64,000 nt of DNA from Paenibacillus etheri (GCF_001012825.1 NZ_LCZJ02000037.1:513637-577636); one strand, 5' to 3'; counted from the first letter of the stretch, positions 28,065 through 37,334 are shown. Made by a program: numbers and translations. Notes: generated from the letters alone by a model not told the origin.

Positions 28065-28284
28065 GCTCCGTCTCTAATGGTTCTAGGCAAAGAAATGGTT
28101 ATTCGACCGTTTTTGAGAATCTTAATTCTTTTGTGGTCATAAATCCTAGTGCCTAAATATCATATGACACTTTGAGGTGTCTTGGCATGATGGATGACGA
28201 AATGAAACTTGTTGATATGACAAGTCCTTTGCCATACTCGGTTTAGCCGTTATGAGGCAAATACATTTCGAGGAGAGACCATTT

Positions 28285-30276
28285 ATGAACAAAAAGACTC
28301 GCACCGTCGCGGCTCTACTATTATCCGCTATGGCAACGACCACAATTATCCCACCTAGCAGCCAGGCAGCTGCCGCAACAATGTCCACAACTAATGCACC
28401 TGTAAATTCTAGCTTGGAGGGGCCCCGCGATGCCAAGGAAGTAGAAGCATTTGCAAATAGCATTTTTAAGGACCTGATGAAGAAGCATAACATAGTCGGT
28501 ACTAATTTCTCGCTCGTAGCCGATGGGAAAGTGTTAGTAAGCAAAGGTTACGGTTATGCCGACAAAGAAAAGAAGATTCCCGTTGATAAAGACACCGTTT
28601 TCCAGATCGGCTCTGTTACCAAGCAATTCACGGCCTTGGCTGCTATGCAGATGGTCGATAAGGTGAAAATCGATTTACATGGCGACATTCAAAAGTACTT
28701 AGGAGGATTGAAGATTCCGAATAAAACGGAGAAAAAGCTGACCATGTATGATCTGCTTACCTATTCAACCGGATTTGAAAATGACGATATCGCTTCGTAT
28801 TATTCAACGGAATATGTTAATAAAGAATATCTAATAAAGGATTTTCTCAAATCACATATGTCAACGGTTGTGAGGCCTCCGGGAGAAGCTTACGTTTATG
28901 ACAATTTTGGGTTTTTGCTAGCGGGGTATGCGGTAGAGAACGCCTCGGGAATGCCCTATTCGAAGTATATGGAGAAAAACATTTTCAACCCGTTAGGCAT
29001 GACCTCAACGAGTGTGCGGATTACGCCTGAACTACTAGGCAGAATGTCTGCTCACTATGGACCGAAGGGTGAGAAGATCCCTATGGATGGAACTATGCCT
29101 ACAGAAAAACCTGAAGGTGGTATGATCTCAACAGCAGATGACATGGCGAAGTATCTCTTAATGCATCTGAACAAAGGAAAGTATGATGGCAAAGAAATTC
29201 TGAGCCAAAAAAGCATAGAGCAAATGCACACATACCAGTATTTTGCTGATAAAACGATTCCTATTACAACAATCGGGTTCGAAGGCTACTTCCCTGAGAT
29301 GATGAATGGTCAACATGTGATTCTAAAAGGAGGGAATGTTACAGGGCAATCATCCCTGATTGTTATTCTGCCTGAGAAAAATGTAGCCTTTTATATGACC
29401 AACAATGATGACAACCCCATGTTTAGCATTGACGTGTATCAAGCGCTTATGAATCACTATTATCCAAAAAAGAAAGAGGTTTCAAAGCCAACCTATTCGG
29501 CACTCAGTGAGCAGCAAGCCAAAGCGTATGTCGGATTATATGAAAACATTCGTATGAATAGTTTTAGATATAAGGTTTCTTATTCGAACGGGCACTTAGT
29601 TTCGGAATCACCTTCAGGTAAGCATACGCTGAAAATGATCAGCCCTTCATTGTTCGAAGATGAATCAGGTAATAAAGTGACGTTTAACAAAACCGCAGCT
29701 GGCAAAATTGCATATATGTATGTTACGACTCTACCAGAGGCAGCTTCAATGACAGAGAAAGTTAACGTTGATTCACCATTCTCTGATGTACCTGCGAATA
29801 GTCAGTATAAACCATATATTAACAATCTCAACGCTTTAAAAGTCATGACCGGGAAGTCTTCCCATATCTTTGATCCAAAAGGAACGATGACTCAAGCTGA
29901 ATTCTCAGAAGTGCTACTTCGCGCCCATGGGTGGGATAAACAGCCTTTCATGCTTGAACCCAATAAGAAGCAGATGGTAGCCGGACTGCCTAATTTTCAG
30001 CCTAATTCTCCGATCACTAGACAAATGGCAGCGGTAATGATCCAAAACCTGAGACAGGTAGAGCCTAGCACGAAGGTTAAACTGAGTGGAAAAACGGATG
30101 CTTGGGCAGTAGAAGCCATCAAAGTGCTTGTATCCCAAGGGATCATGGACCCGGATACGAAGATTAAATCTGATGGCTCCGTGAACTTCCGTTCAAAAGA
30201 ACTTTTGAAACGTCAAGAAGCTAGTGCCTTATTGGATCAAGCATTTAATTACTATACTTTACCCATCAGTCACTAA
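28285..30276 (+). CDS. serine hydrolase with C-terminal SLH repeats, surface-anchored
   Basis: A 663-residue secreted protein. A signal peptide (about residues 1-28, ending SSQAAAA) precedes a class C beta-lactamase/D-Ala-D-Ala carboxypeptidase-like domain. SxxK is in GSVTKQF, the YxN-like motif is YDNFG, and a late motif is LKGGNVTGQ. After a linker, two or so S-layer homology repeats (about 495-663: FSDVPANSQYKPYI, ITRQMAAVMIQNL) should attach it to cell-wall pyruvylated polymer. The ATG at 28285 is used because GAGGAG precedes it; an in-frame ATG at 28252 lacks one. It is the only intact gene between att-like repeats 2 and 3. Confidence 0.85.
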   Translation: MNKKTRTVAALLLSAMATTTIIPPSSQAAAATMSTTNAPVNSSLEGPRDAKEVEAFANSIFKDLMKKHNIVGTNFSLVADGKVLVSKGYGYADKEKKIPVDKDTVFQIGSVTKQFTALAAMQMVDKVKIDLHGDIQKYLGGLKIPNKTEKKLTMYDLLTYSTGFENDDIASYYSTEYVNKEYLIKDFLKSHMSTVVRPPGEAYVYDNFGFLLAGYAVENASGMPYSKYMEKNIFNPLGMTSTSVRITPELLGRMSAHYGPKGEKIPMDGTMPTEKPEGGMISTADDMAKYLLMHLNKGKYDGKEILSQKSIEQMHTYQYFADKTIPITTIGFEGYFPEMMNGQHVILKGGNVTGQSSLIVILPEKNVAFYMTNNDDNPMFSIDVYQALMNHYYPKKKEVSKPTYSALSEQQAKAYVGLYENIRMNSFRYKVSYSNGHLVSESPSGKHTLKMISPSLFEDESGNKVTFNKTAAGKIAYMYVTTLPEAASMTEKVNVDSPFSDVPANSQYKPYINNLNALKVMTGKSSHIFDPKGTMTQAEFSEVLLRAHGWDKQPFMLEPNKKQMVAGLPNFQPNSPITRQMAAVMIQNLRQVEPSTKVKLSGKTDAWAVEAIKVLVSQGIMDPDTKIKSDGSVNFRSKELLKRQEASALLDQAFNYYTLPISH

Positions 30277-30403
30277 TTGATCCGATTCAAGAACCCTAGC
30301 CAAATTAAAGGGCTTATACAGTAAGAAACAAGCGGCTGCCTATGCTGCTGCTTGTTTTTAGTTATTGCCGTGTCCAATGGCATTCTATACCGAGCGATAA
30401 AGA

Positions 30404-30617
30404 TTATTCCAGGAGCCCGGCCTCTAGTGCTTTTTGCACCGCATCTTCCCGGTTGTGAACTCCCAACTTCCTGTAGGCCGATGATGCATAGTTTCTAACC
30501 GTACCATCGGATAAATACAATTTGGAGGCAATCGTTTTATATCGTAGACCTTTCGACACGAACCTCAGTACCTCAATCTCCCGTAGCGTTAAGTCATAGG
30601 CGGCTCCTATTATCTCG
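30404..30617 (-). pseudogene. LuxR/NarL-type regulator, C-terminal fragment
   Basis: Seventy codons on the minus strand encode a complete LuxR helix-turn-helix: LTLREIEVLRFVSKGLRYKT, then LYLSDGTVRNYASSAYRKLG, ending EAGLLE-stop. The receiver or sensor half is missing. The 5' side stops at 30617, where sequence of a different gene (RidA) begins on the other strand. This is a recombination joint, not gradual decay. Confidence 0.75.
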
Positions 30618-30917
30618 GGTCAATTCTCTTACAATGCAACGGGTGAATTTGTCGGGGTCGGCGATATCGAGAGCCAAACCCGTCAGACATTGGATAATCT
30701 AGATCGCGTACTAGCAGAATTCGGTATCACCAAAGCCAACTTAGCGTATGCCGAGGTATACCTAACCAATGCGCAAGAGCATGGAGAAACAGTTATCGAG
30801 CTATTCAAGGAGTACCTGGGAGATCAACACCGACCCGCTGGCAGCCTTATCGGCGTCACTTACCTGGCCTTCCCCGAGCAATGGATCGAGATCAGAGCAG
30901 TAGCCTATGTAGATTAA
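30613..30917 (+). pseudogene. RidA/YjgF-family protein, N-terminally truncated
   Basis: The frame reads ISGQFSYNATGEFVGVGDIE, then TRQTLDNLDRVLAEFG and IEIRAVAYVD-stop. This is the RidA fold minus its first 15-25 residues and start codon. The only ATG inside (30690) would remove more of the fold. RidA proteins deaminate reactive enamines/imines; this copy is probably inactive. It abuts the truncated LuxR gene. Confidence 0.72.
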
Positions 30918-31105
30918 TTAAAAGTATACACTGTAAAACATAGTTCAGGTGATTCACAGTAAAGGTCCTGTCGAGGTACATCATCATTTTGTAGCACGAA
31001 AATCCCACAGACGCCTGTTTTACACATCGTTCTGACCGGAGCGTGGTCTACCCCGCTCCTATGATTGACATGCTGAAAATACAGGCTCCTGCGAGTTTTT
31101 CTTCA
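30918..31105. other. gene-free stretch before att-like repeat 3
   Basis: No supported gene, RNA or hairpin. Short protein-like snatches occur in several frames but none can be assigned, in keeping with eroded DNA. Confidence 0.35.
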
Positions 31106-31136
31106 AAAAACTTGCCCCTACTTGTGATATGGTTCA
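31106..31136 (-). repeat. att-like rlmH-tail repeat 3 with extended flank
   Basis: The 18-base core at 31118-31135 (minus GAACCATATCACAAGTAG) is 16 of 18 identical to the rlmH end and reads A-E-P-Y-H-K-stop; both changes are synonymous. The 31-base extended repeat matches that at 27599-27629 at 28 positions. Confidence 0.8.
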
Positions 31137-31296
31137 GCTTAACGGGGCTATCGGCAAATGCGAAAGGAGTAGCTGCGGCATGTTCCTTCGTTGATGTTCT
31201 TATGAATTCTTATTTCATTTTATGAGAACTAAATCCATTAATTCATTGCGAGACACAGGGAATCCCATAAGTTTTTCTCCATCATTCTCACTTCAT

Positions 31297-32517
31297 TCAG
31301 TAATCGCGCGCTGCATCGAACCAGCGTTGAGCCATCTCTTCTGTTATAGGCTGGCCGATCAGGTGGTCAGACTGGCTTAGTTGCCATACTGCTTCACCAA
31401 GGTCTTCTCGTTCAGTGGTTTCGATGCCTTTGAGAGTATTGAAGCGCAAGATGAAGGCGGTAACGGCTGCCTCGGCATCGGCAAAACTGCGGGCCTGGGC
31501 CAAGGTTGCCTCTGCAACGTTGTAAGCTTCGTTAGCCAGCTTGGCCAGACGTTTAGGCCAAGACGAGAATGGACGGCCGAACTCGCTCGTCCACCACTCA
31601 GGCTTTCGCAATTGGCTCACTGAAGCATGGCTGGTCCACGGACGGGTGTTGGCGCGTGTTTTCATTTGCTGCTTTAGGCGTTTGCCCACGATCTCTTCCA
31701 CGTTGTAGGCGATAAATCTATCAAGCAACGGCCACGCGTTCAAGGGCGGAAAGTCACCCAGATCAGGCATGAAGCGCAGCTCCAGATTCGTTAACCGGGC
31801 ATGACGGGCCAACAAGTCCACGTCGCAGAAGTTCCCCGACAAACTCAGTGAGTCAAGGTTTGGGAAGCGGTTCAGACACTCCAGCGAGATGGGCTGTCCC
31901 AGCGGTGCGTTTCGGAGCGTCAGGCACGTCACCTGGTGCAGCTCACCCAGGTCGGGCAGCAAGAAAGGAACATCATTCTTGCGTCGGCTGGTGCGTGGCG
32001 CAAGTGTCAGAGAATATGGCATATCGCCAGTGGCCGAGAAGCGTGATAGATCGCCGGCCACACTCAGGCGGAAATATTCAAAGATCTTCCGCTTCGGAAG
32101 CTTCAGGCGCAAACACCCCCCGGACTGGTCCAGCTCGATATGCAAGCCATGCAAATTAGACTGGCTGGCGTCCGCCATCGTGTCTGCAGACAGGATCGGA
32201 ACCCACGCCATCTCTTCAATGGGGCGTTTCTGTGCCCAGTCGAAGAAGCCTACTTCATTGCCTGTGTAGTGTAGAAATCGCGGCCAGGGCGAGCCCGCTG
32301 GCGTGGCAAAGGCATCAAATACGGTCCAATCGATGTGCGCATCAGGTGCGACGTGAAGGTCTGCCTTCTTCCCCAAATGCGACGGTCCAATGGAGAGGCT
32401 GCCCACGCCGGGCTCAATGACAAGAGTGTGACTGCGAGGACCTGTCAGGTCGATGGGATAACGACCAACTTCTTTTATGGAACCAGCAGGTGGACGAGCT
32501 GGGTTATCATTTGGCAT
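31297..32517 (-). CDS. hypothetical protein with leucine-rich-like segment
   Basis: A 406-residue protein with no signal peptide or membrane helix. Residues about 175-260 hold short leucine-rich-like repeats (VTCLTLRNAPL, LDSLSLSGNF, LTNLELRFMP). The N-terminal half is beta-rich and the C-terminal 100 residues helical. The ATG at 32517 has AAAGGA 8-9 bases upstream; longer starts up to 32568 lack an RBS. The gene is noticeably richer in GC than its neighbours and runs against the two-component genes, suggesting separate acquisition. Function unknown. It lies between att-like repeats 3 and 4. Confidence 0.6.
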   Translation of the reverse strand: MPNDNPARPPAGSIKEVGRYPIDLTGPRSHTLVIEPGVGSLSIGPSHLGKKADLHVAPDAHIDWTVFDAFATPAGSPWPRFLHYTGNEVGFFDWAQKRPIEEMAWVPILSADTMADASQSNLHGLHIELDQSGGCLRLKLPKRKIFEYFRLSVAGDLSRFSATGDMPYSLTLAPRTSRRKNDVPFLLPDLGELHQVTCLTLRNAPLGQPISLECLNRFPNLDSLSLSGNFCDVDLLARHARLTNLELRFMPDLGDFPPLNAWPLLDRFIAYNVEEIVGKRLKQQMKTRANTRPWTSHASVSQLRKPEWWTSEFGRPFSSWPKRLAKLANEAYNVAEATLAQARSFADAEAAVTAFILRFNTLKGIETTEREDLGEAVWQLSQSDHLIGQPITEEMAQRWFDAARDY

Positions 32518-32879
32518 TTCTATCATCCTTTCTTCTAAATGCCTGCGTACTGCTTTATGTGTCCCCACATCTCGGCACTTTGGATCTTACTAGAGGGTGT
32601 CGGAATCATACGCTACCACACAGAAGAGGTATCATCCCTATGTTAGAACATCAATTTGACCTGAATCAACTGCCAATTGAACTAAAGTTCGCGTTTCAAA
32701 AACTAAACTCGGAGAAGATCATTTAGATATGGAAGTCTCTTTAGTTGTTATGGGGATGTTCGAGCTTTTTCAGCATTGAATTCGAAGCTTAAAATATATA
32801 TTTTTCTATTGAATATTGTTATGATTTGATCGTAAACAAGATTGGTTTCATATCATTAGAGGGGGAGGAATGATTCACC
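32518..32879. other. intergenic stretch before the two-component genes
   Basis: It should contain the promoters of the divergent 31297 and 32880 genes. A 28-codon frame at 32640-32726 (MLEHQFDLNQLPIELKF) reads like the start of a lost gene but cannot be assigned. Confidence 0.35.
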
Positions 32880-33569
32880 ATCGATCAGATCTTAATTGTA
32901 GATGATGAGCCTGAAATCCGGCAGTTAATCCGAATGCATTTAGAACAATCAGAATTATCAGTGATAGAAGCTTGTTCAGGACGACAAGCTATTCAATGCT
33001 TACAGGAACAGGCCATAGAACTAATGATACTGGACCTTATGATGGATGATGGCAACGGGTTTGAGGTGCTGCACTATTTACGTGAAGCAAATGCTGGGCC
33101 ATTAGTTATTGCCCTTAGTGCAAGGCGAGAAGTGCAAGACAAAATCTTGACGCTCGGATTAGGTGCAGATGATTATGTCACTAAGCCCTTTAGCCCGGTG
33201 GAATTAGTTGCTCGCGTGCAAGCACAGTTAAGAAGACATCGCCCTCAATCTTCTTATCCTGCTAAGGTTCTGCGTTTAAATAAATTAATACTGGATATCG
33301 ACAATTATGTTTTGCGAAATGATGGGAAGTCATTTACTGTAACCCCAGTAGAATGCAGACTTTTAGCATTGTTCATGCAAAATCCAGACCGTGTTTTAAC
33401 CAAAAGAGAAATTTACAAGCAGGTGTGGAATCATGAAAACTTTGATGATAACAATTTAAGTGTTTTTATAAGCAAACTGCGAAACATTCTTGAACCTACG
33501 GTGGGCTCCCCTCATTACCTTTATAGCATACGTGGAATCGGCTATAAGTTCTCAGGAGATGGACAATGA
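32880..33569 (+). CDS. OmpR-family response regulator with abnormal start
   Basis: Receiver and winged-helix protein of about 229 residues. IDQILIVDDEPEIRQLIRMH opens the receiver, the acceptor Asp is in LMILDLMMDDG, Lys in TKPFS, and the output domain ends SIRGIGYKF. The expected N-terminus lies in frame from 32880, but the codon there is ATC and a stop lies just upstream. The well-placed ATG (32870) after GGGGGAGG is in a different frame. The ATG at 32934 would delete the Asp pair. So it uses a rare ATC start or carries an indel. Its stop overlaps the kinase start (ATGA). Confidence 0.75.
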   Translation: MDQILIVDDEPEIRQLIRMHLEQSELSVIEACSGRQAIQCLQEQAIELMILDLMMDDGNGFEVLHYLREANAGPLVIALSARREVQDKILTLGLGADDYVTKPFSPVELVARVQAQLRRHRPQSSYPAKVLRLNKLILDIDNYVLRNDGKSFTVTPVECRLLALFMQNPDRVLTKREIYKQVWNHENFDDNNLSVFISKLRNILEPTVGSPHYLYSIRGIGYKFSGDGQ

Positions 33570-34981
33570 AAAATCGAACAAAGCTTTGGCTGCTTATGCT
33601 CATTAGTGCAATCATCAGTATTCTTTTGTTTATTCCACTTAGCCTTGTTATTGGGAATATAGGAAATCAGGGTTATGATCTAAATAGCCTGAACACCATT
33701 TCGCAAGAAATCCTCGATACGATTGAAGAGCATCGAGCGTTTCATGCCGCAGACATAACGCCAATACTAGATGATGCTCATAGAAACCATCCTGATATTC
33801 GTTTTGAATGGATTGCAGCAGATGGATCGACGATTTATGATACCTTCGGTGAAAAGAAAAACTATGATTTTCAGCAGCTTGCAGATCGTATGCTTTATAT
33901 GCCCCAGAACCTATGGGGGGTCGATGAGCCGATTACGCTTACTTTTTCTATTAGCCAAGAGGATCAACCCTATTATCTACTAATGGGTTTGTCCAGTGAC
34001 GCCATGAAAGAAGGCCAAATTTATTTTTACATGCGTACCTTTAAAGTCATGTCGATTTTTATGTTACCGTTAATTGTTGCTTTCTTAATTCCCTATCTAT
34101 TATCTCTATGGTTTCTCTCCTCCATGAACAGACGCATCAATAAGCTCAATAATGCTATAGGACGGCTTAACCTCCAAAGTGAAATCACTGTACTAGAAGA
34201 CACGAAAAAAGATGAAATCAGCCAACTCACTGCGCATTATAACGCTATGGCTCGCCGTATCCAAAATCAAGCCGAACAAATCAAGCAATTTGACAACAGA
34301 CGCAAGCTGCTGCTGTCTAATCTTTCCCATGATCTACGCACCCCACTAACGATGATTTTAGGCTACGCAGAAACGATTCGCGCTGGATTGTATAAGGATG
34401 AGAAGGAGCTGCAAGCCAGTGCCAAAGTTTTGCTGCAGCGCTCTCGTTATATGGATAAGCTATTGGATCAATTATTAGATATTACTCAGCAGTATGATGA
34501 CAATTTAGAGTTCTATGTTGCAATGGATAATCTATCTGAAATATTGCGAAAAATTGCTGCAGACTACCTGATGTTTGTAGAGGGGCAAAATTTCACTGTT
34601 GAAGTAAATATCCCAGACAAAGATATCGAAGCTCGGATTGATTCATCCCTAATCGAACGTGCACTGCGAAACCTGCTCGACAATGCGATCCGTTACGGAT
34701 CAGAGGGTCATTATCTTGAGATCGGGCTTTCGGAAAAAGATGATGCTATATTCATGACGGTTATCGATAAGGGTCGAGGTATTCCTTTACAGGATCAAGA
34801 ACATGTTTTTGAACGGTTCTACCGTGTCGATAGCAACAGAAAGGGCGAAGGACTTGGCATTGGACTATCCATTGTTAAAGAAATCATTGCCGTCCATGGT
34901 GGATCAATTACTTTGACGAGTGTCCCTTATGAAAAGACAATGTTCGAAATCCAGCTGCCAAATCATCAGCGTGAACAATAG
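33566..34981 (+). CDS. sensor histidine kinase
   Basis: A 471-residue membrane kinase. Helix 1 is about residues 8-30, an extracellular domain about 31-165 and helix 2 about 168-190. HAMP spans about 190-245, HisKA has the phospho-His in LSHDLRTPLTM, and the HATPase domain has NLLDNAIRYG, DKGRGIP and GEGLGIGLSIV. It overlaps the response regulator gene by 4 bases and is its partner. The signal is unknown. Its stop codon is only 14 bases from att-like repeat 4, so the pair sits at one edge of its unit. Confidence 0.88.
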   Translation: MKNRTKLWLLMLISAIISILLFIPLSLVIGNIGNQGYDLNSLNTISQEILDTIEEHRAFHAADITPILDDAHRNHPDIRFEWIAADGSTIYDTFGEKKNYDFQQLADRMLYMPQNLWGVDEPITLTFSISQEDQPYYLLMGLSSDAMKEGQIYFYMRTFKVMSIFMLPLIVAFLIPYLLSLWFLSSMNRRINKLNNAIGRLNLQSEITVLEDTKKDEISQLTAHYNAMARRIQNQAEQIKQFDNRRKLLLSNLSHDLRTPLTMILGYAETIRAGLYKDEKELQASAKVLLQRSRYMDKLLDQLLDITQQYDDNLEFYVAMDNLSEILRKIAADYLMFVEGQNFTVEVNIPDKDIEARIDSSLIERALRNLLDNAIRYGSEGHYLEIGLSEKDDAIFMTVIDKGRGIPLQDQEHVFERFYRVDSNRKGEGLGIGLSIVKEIIAVHGGSITLTSVPYEKTMFEIQLPNHQREQ

Positions 34982-34994
34982 CGCTGCTTTACCA

Positions 34995-35012
34995 CTATTG
35001 GCGATACGCTTC
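34995..35012 (-). repeat. att-like rlmH-tail repeat 4
   Basis: Minus strand GAAGCGTATCGCCAATAG, 13 of 18 identical to the rlmH end. It reads G-E-A-Y-R-Q-stop. The GEAY form resembles the rlmH end of staphylococci more than that of this genome, hinting at a different donor lineage. It is the most diverged copy. Confidence 0.6.
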
Positions 35013-35030
35013 ACCGAATCACGCTTAAGG

Positions 35031-35060
35031 CGAAAATAAAGGACACCCGATTGGGTGCCC
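35031..35060 (-). terminator. terminator of the S-layer protein gene
   Basis: Minus-strand GGGCACCC-AATC-GGGTGTCC followed by TTTATTTTC, 66 bases beyond the stop codon at 35127. Confidence 0.8.
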
Positions 35061-35126
35061 TCGATAAACGATTTTGTACGCTAGTTTTGCCTAGAATCAA
35101 ATATACCAGCGAATTCAATATTCTAC

Positions 35127-37143
35127 TCAGGGAATTGGAATGTAAGTTACTACATTCGAGCGGATATCATCGCTTAGCACTTGATCGTAAGCCACAATAA
35201 CCACATATAATCCGGTATTTGGAGTAAATGTTCCTTGAATACTAAACGTTCCGTTTACGGAATCATGCACTCCAACCCCACCCTGATGAACAATATAATC
35301 AGCAGAAGGCGGGTTCACACCTGCAAATTGATCCGTTGTTAAGTAGTAGAAATGATACTCACTTCCACTGTAATTCGGCGAGACTGTCATCGAATTGTTG
35401 TTCACGACAGGTGTACCTACGCTCGTAAACGTGTCGATGATCGAATCCGTTCGATAGAAGGTGAACCCCTCGACTGCACTATCCAATATTCCCTTAGACC
35501 CGACTACGTATAGGCGATAGGTCTTGTTGGATTGCAAGTTCTCAGAGATGCTGATATAGGATCCGTGTAAGTCCATGTCGACAGTTCCATACTGAAGCGC
35601 TGGGTTTCCTGTTACATCTTGACCCGATTTGACCTGGGCAACGCTTGGGGAATCAGAAGGATTGAACTCCGTAAGTATGTAATATAGGGTGTCAGATACT
35701 TCTGAATTCACACTTGCATTAATCGTATCACTATTGATTCCCATGCTTCTACTTGTACCTGATGCGTTAAAAATAATTGTAGGAACGAGCTGCTCTTCAG
35801 CTAACGTCTGGAAAGGTACAGAAGAGATCTTAGATGTCTTATCATTAGCAAGCTCATAAGCATACAACACATAGGAGGTACTCGCTGCTAATCCACTCAA
35901 GTCCAAGTTCCCCTTCGTTCCTTCCAATTTGACCGAACCATACGCGATAGCATTCGTTCCTAATTTAATCCCGTCCAAACTGGGAGCTGCGGAATCGGCA
36001 GGCAGCACGGAGTAATACACAGTTCCGGTAACAGATCCTGTTACCAGATAAGAAGCCGTCGTTTGCGTGATTATTCCGTTCACATCATCGATTGTCAGCG
36101 TCACATCGGGCACTGGGGTTGGCGTAGGTGTTGATGGCGATGGCGATGGTGTATACGTGACTACTGGCGGTGTCACCGCTGGAACCGTTACTTTAACCGG
36201 TAATGGTTTATTTTTCTCATTGTTCACCTCGTTACCGAATATTGTCTTCAAGCCGTCTACTACGATAACCGGTGTCTTAGAGGTATCCAGTTTAAAACCT
36301 TCATGGAGCTTTATTATGATCGTCTTCTTGTCTTCGGATAACACAAAGCTAACTAACTTTGGATCAAGCGGGACACCGTTAATCGTAATCTTGGACAGAT
36401 CAATGGAGTTTAAATCGATCGCTGCCGTCAGCAACAACTCAAGTTTATTCCCCACCACAAAGTTTGCCCCCAATACTTCAAGAGGTTTAGCAGCTTCGAA
36501 CTGTTTAGCGCTTTCAAAGGACCCCCGTAGCAAGTAACCCACGACTCGCCTGTGCTGTACCGCCAAATGTACCGTTTGGAGAGTTACCAAACAACTTTTG
36601 CTCAAGAGCTAACTGGACATAACCTTTCGCCCAATCGGAAACGGTATTATCGTCAACACCTGGAGCCGACTGTGCTTGCGCGTTCTGACCTAAACCTCGA
36701 ACGAGAAATGTAGCTAATTGCTCTTTAGTCACCGTATCTGCAGGGTTAAATGTTCCGCCGCCTACGCCGTCCGTTATTCCAGCTGCCTTCACCGCTTCAA
36801 TATAAGGTAGTGCGAAGCCGTTTGCTGGATCATCTGACTTTACATCAGTGAAAGAAGACTTCTTGAGATCTTGATTAACGTTAAGACCAAAAATAAGTGC
36901 TGCTACCTTCGCAAATTGAGCGCGATTCATCTCGTCTTTTAGACCGAAAGTACCTTCAGAAACTCCATCGAAAATACCCGCTTGAATCATCGCATCGAAC
37001 TTTGCCTTCGTAGCCGCGTCCAAATCCTTTAAATCGCTGAAATCTGCCGAAGTCTTCGCCTCACTCACACCGCCGCCAAGCGATACTGCGGAAGTCAAAC
37101 CGATTGCCAGCACCGTAAACCAAGTTAATAATTTCTTGCTCAT
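35127..37143 (-). pseudogene. SLH-domain surface protein interrupted by one frameshift
   Basis: Two adjacent minus-strand frames form one gene. The first (37143-36514) has a signal peptide (ending near VSEAK) and S-layer homology repeats (FGLKDEMNRAQFAKVAALIF, FNPADTVTKEQLATFLVRGL). The second continues with SFESAKQFEAAKPLEVLG, Ig/fibronectin-like beta domains and a Pro/Thr spacer (TPSPSPSTPTPTP). The reading frame is lost at a run of five G (plus strand C5, 36522-36526); four would restore it. About 670 residues if repaired. It is a wall-bound surface protein when expressed. A mutation, a sequencing error or a phase-variable tract are all possible. Confidence 0.8.
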
Positions 37144-37334
37144 GTTCAAACTCAACCTACCTTCCCAAATTAGAATACCCCATGCTCTGTTCCCTCTTAT
37201 GCTTCAATTCGTAAAACCTTATCAATTACTATTTTAAATGAGAACTCAGCGCCGAATCTTAATGAAATCTTAATGAATTATCAAAATCCCCCAAAATAGG
37301 GTGCCTACGCGAACCCAGATTTTAAAATAAAAAA
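37144..37334. other. S-layer gene upstream region
   Basis: The region carries the promoter of the minus-strand S-layer gene and the tandem 11-base repeat listed separately. No gene is seen. Confidence 0.4.
37255..37276 (-). promoter_or_regulatory. tandem 11-base direct repeat, response-regulator-like site
   Basis: AATCTTAATGA occurs twice with no gap (37255-37265, 37266-37276). OmpR-family regulators bind direct repeats with 11-base phasing, and the 32880 regulator is of this family. It lies about 110 bases upstream of the S-layer gene start. The repeat is seen; regulator assignment is inference. Confidence 0.45.

Noticed and set aside
24152-30276. Interpretation of the serine hydrolases as a mec-type beta-lactam resistance determinant
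   Set aside because: Neither is a PBP2a-like transpeptidase and no mecR/mecI or blaR-type genes are present; the resemblance to SCCmec is limited to the attachment repeats.
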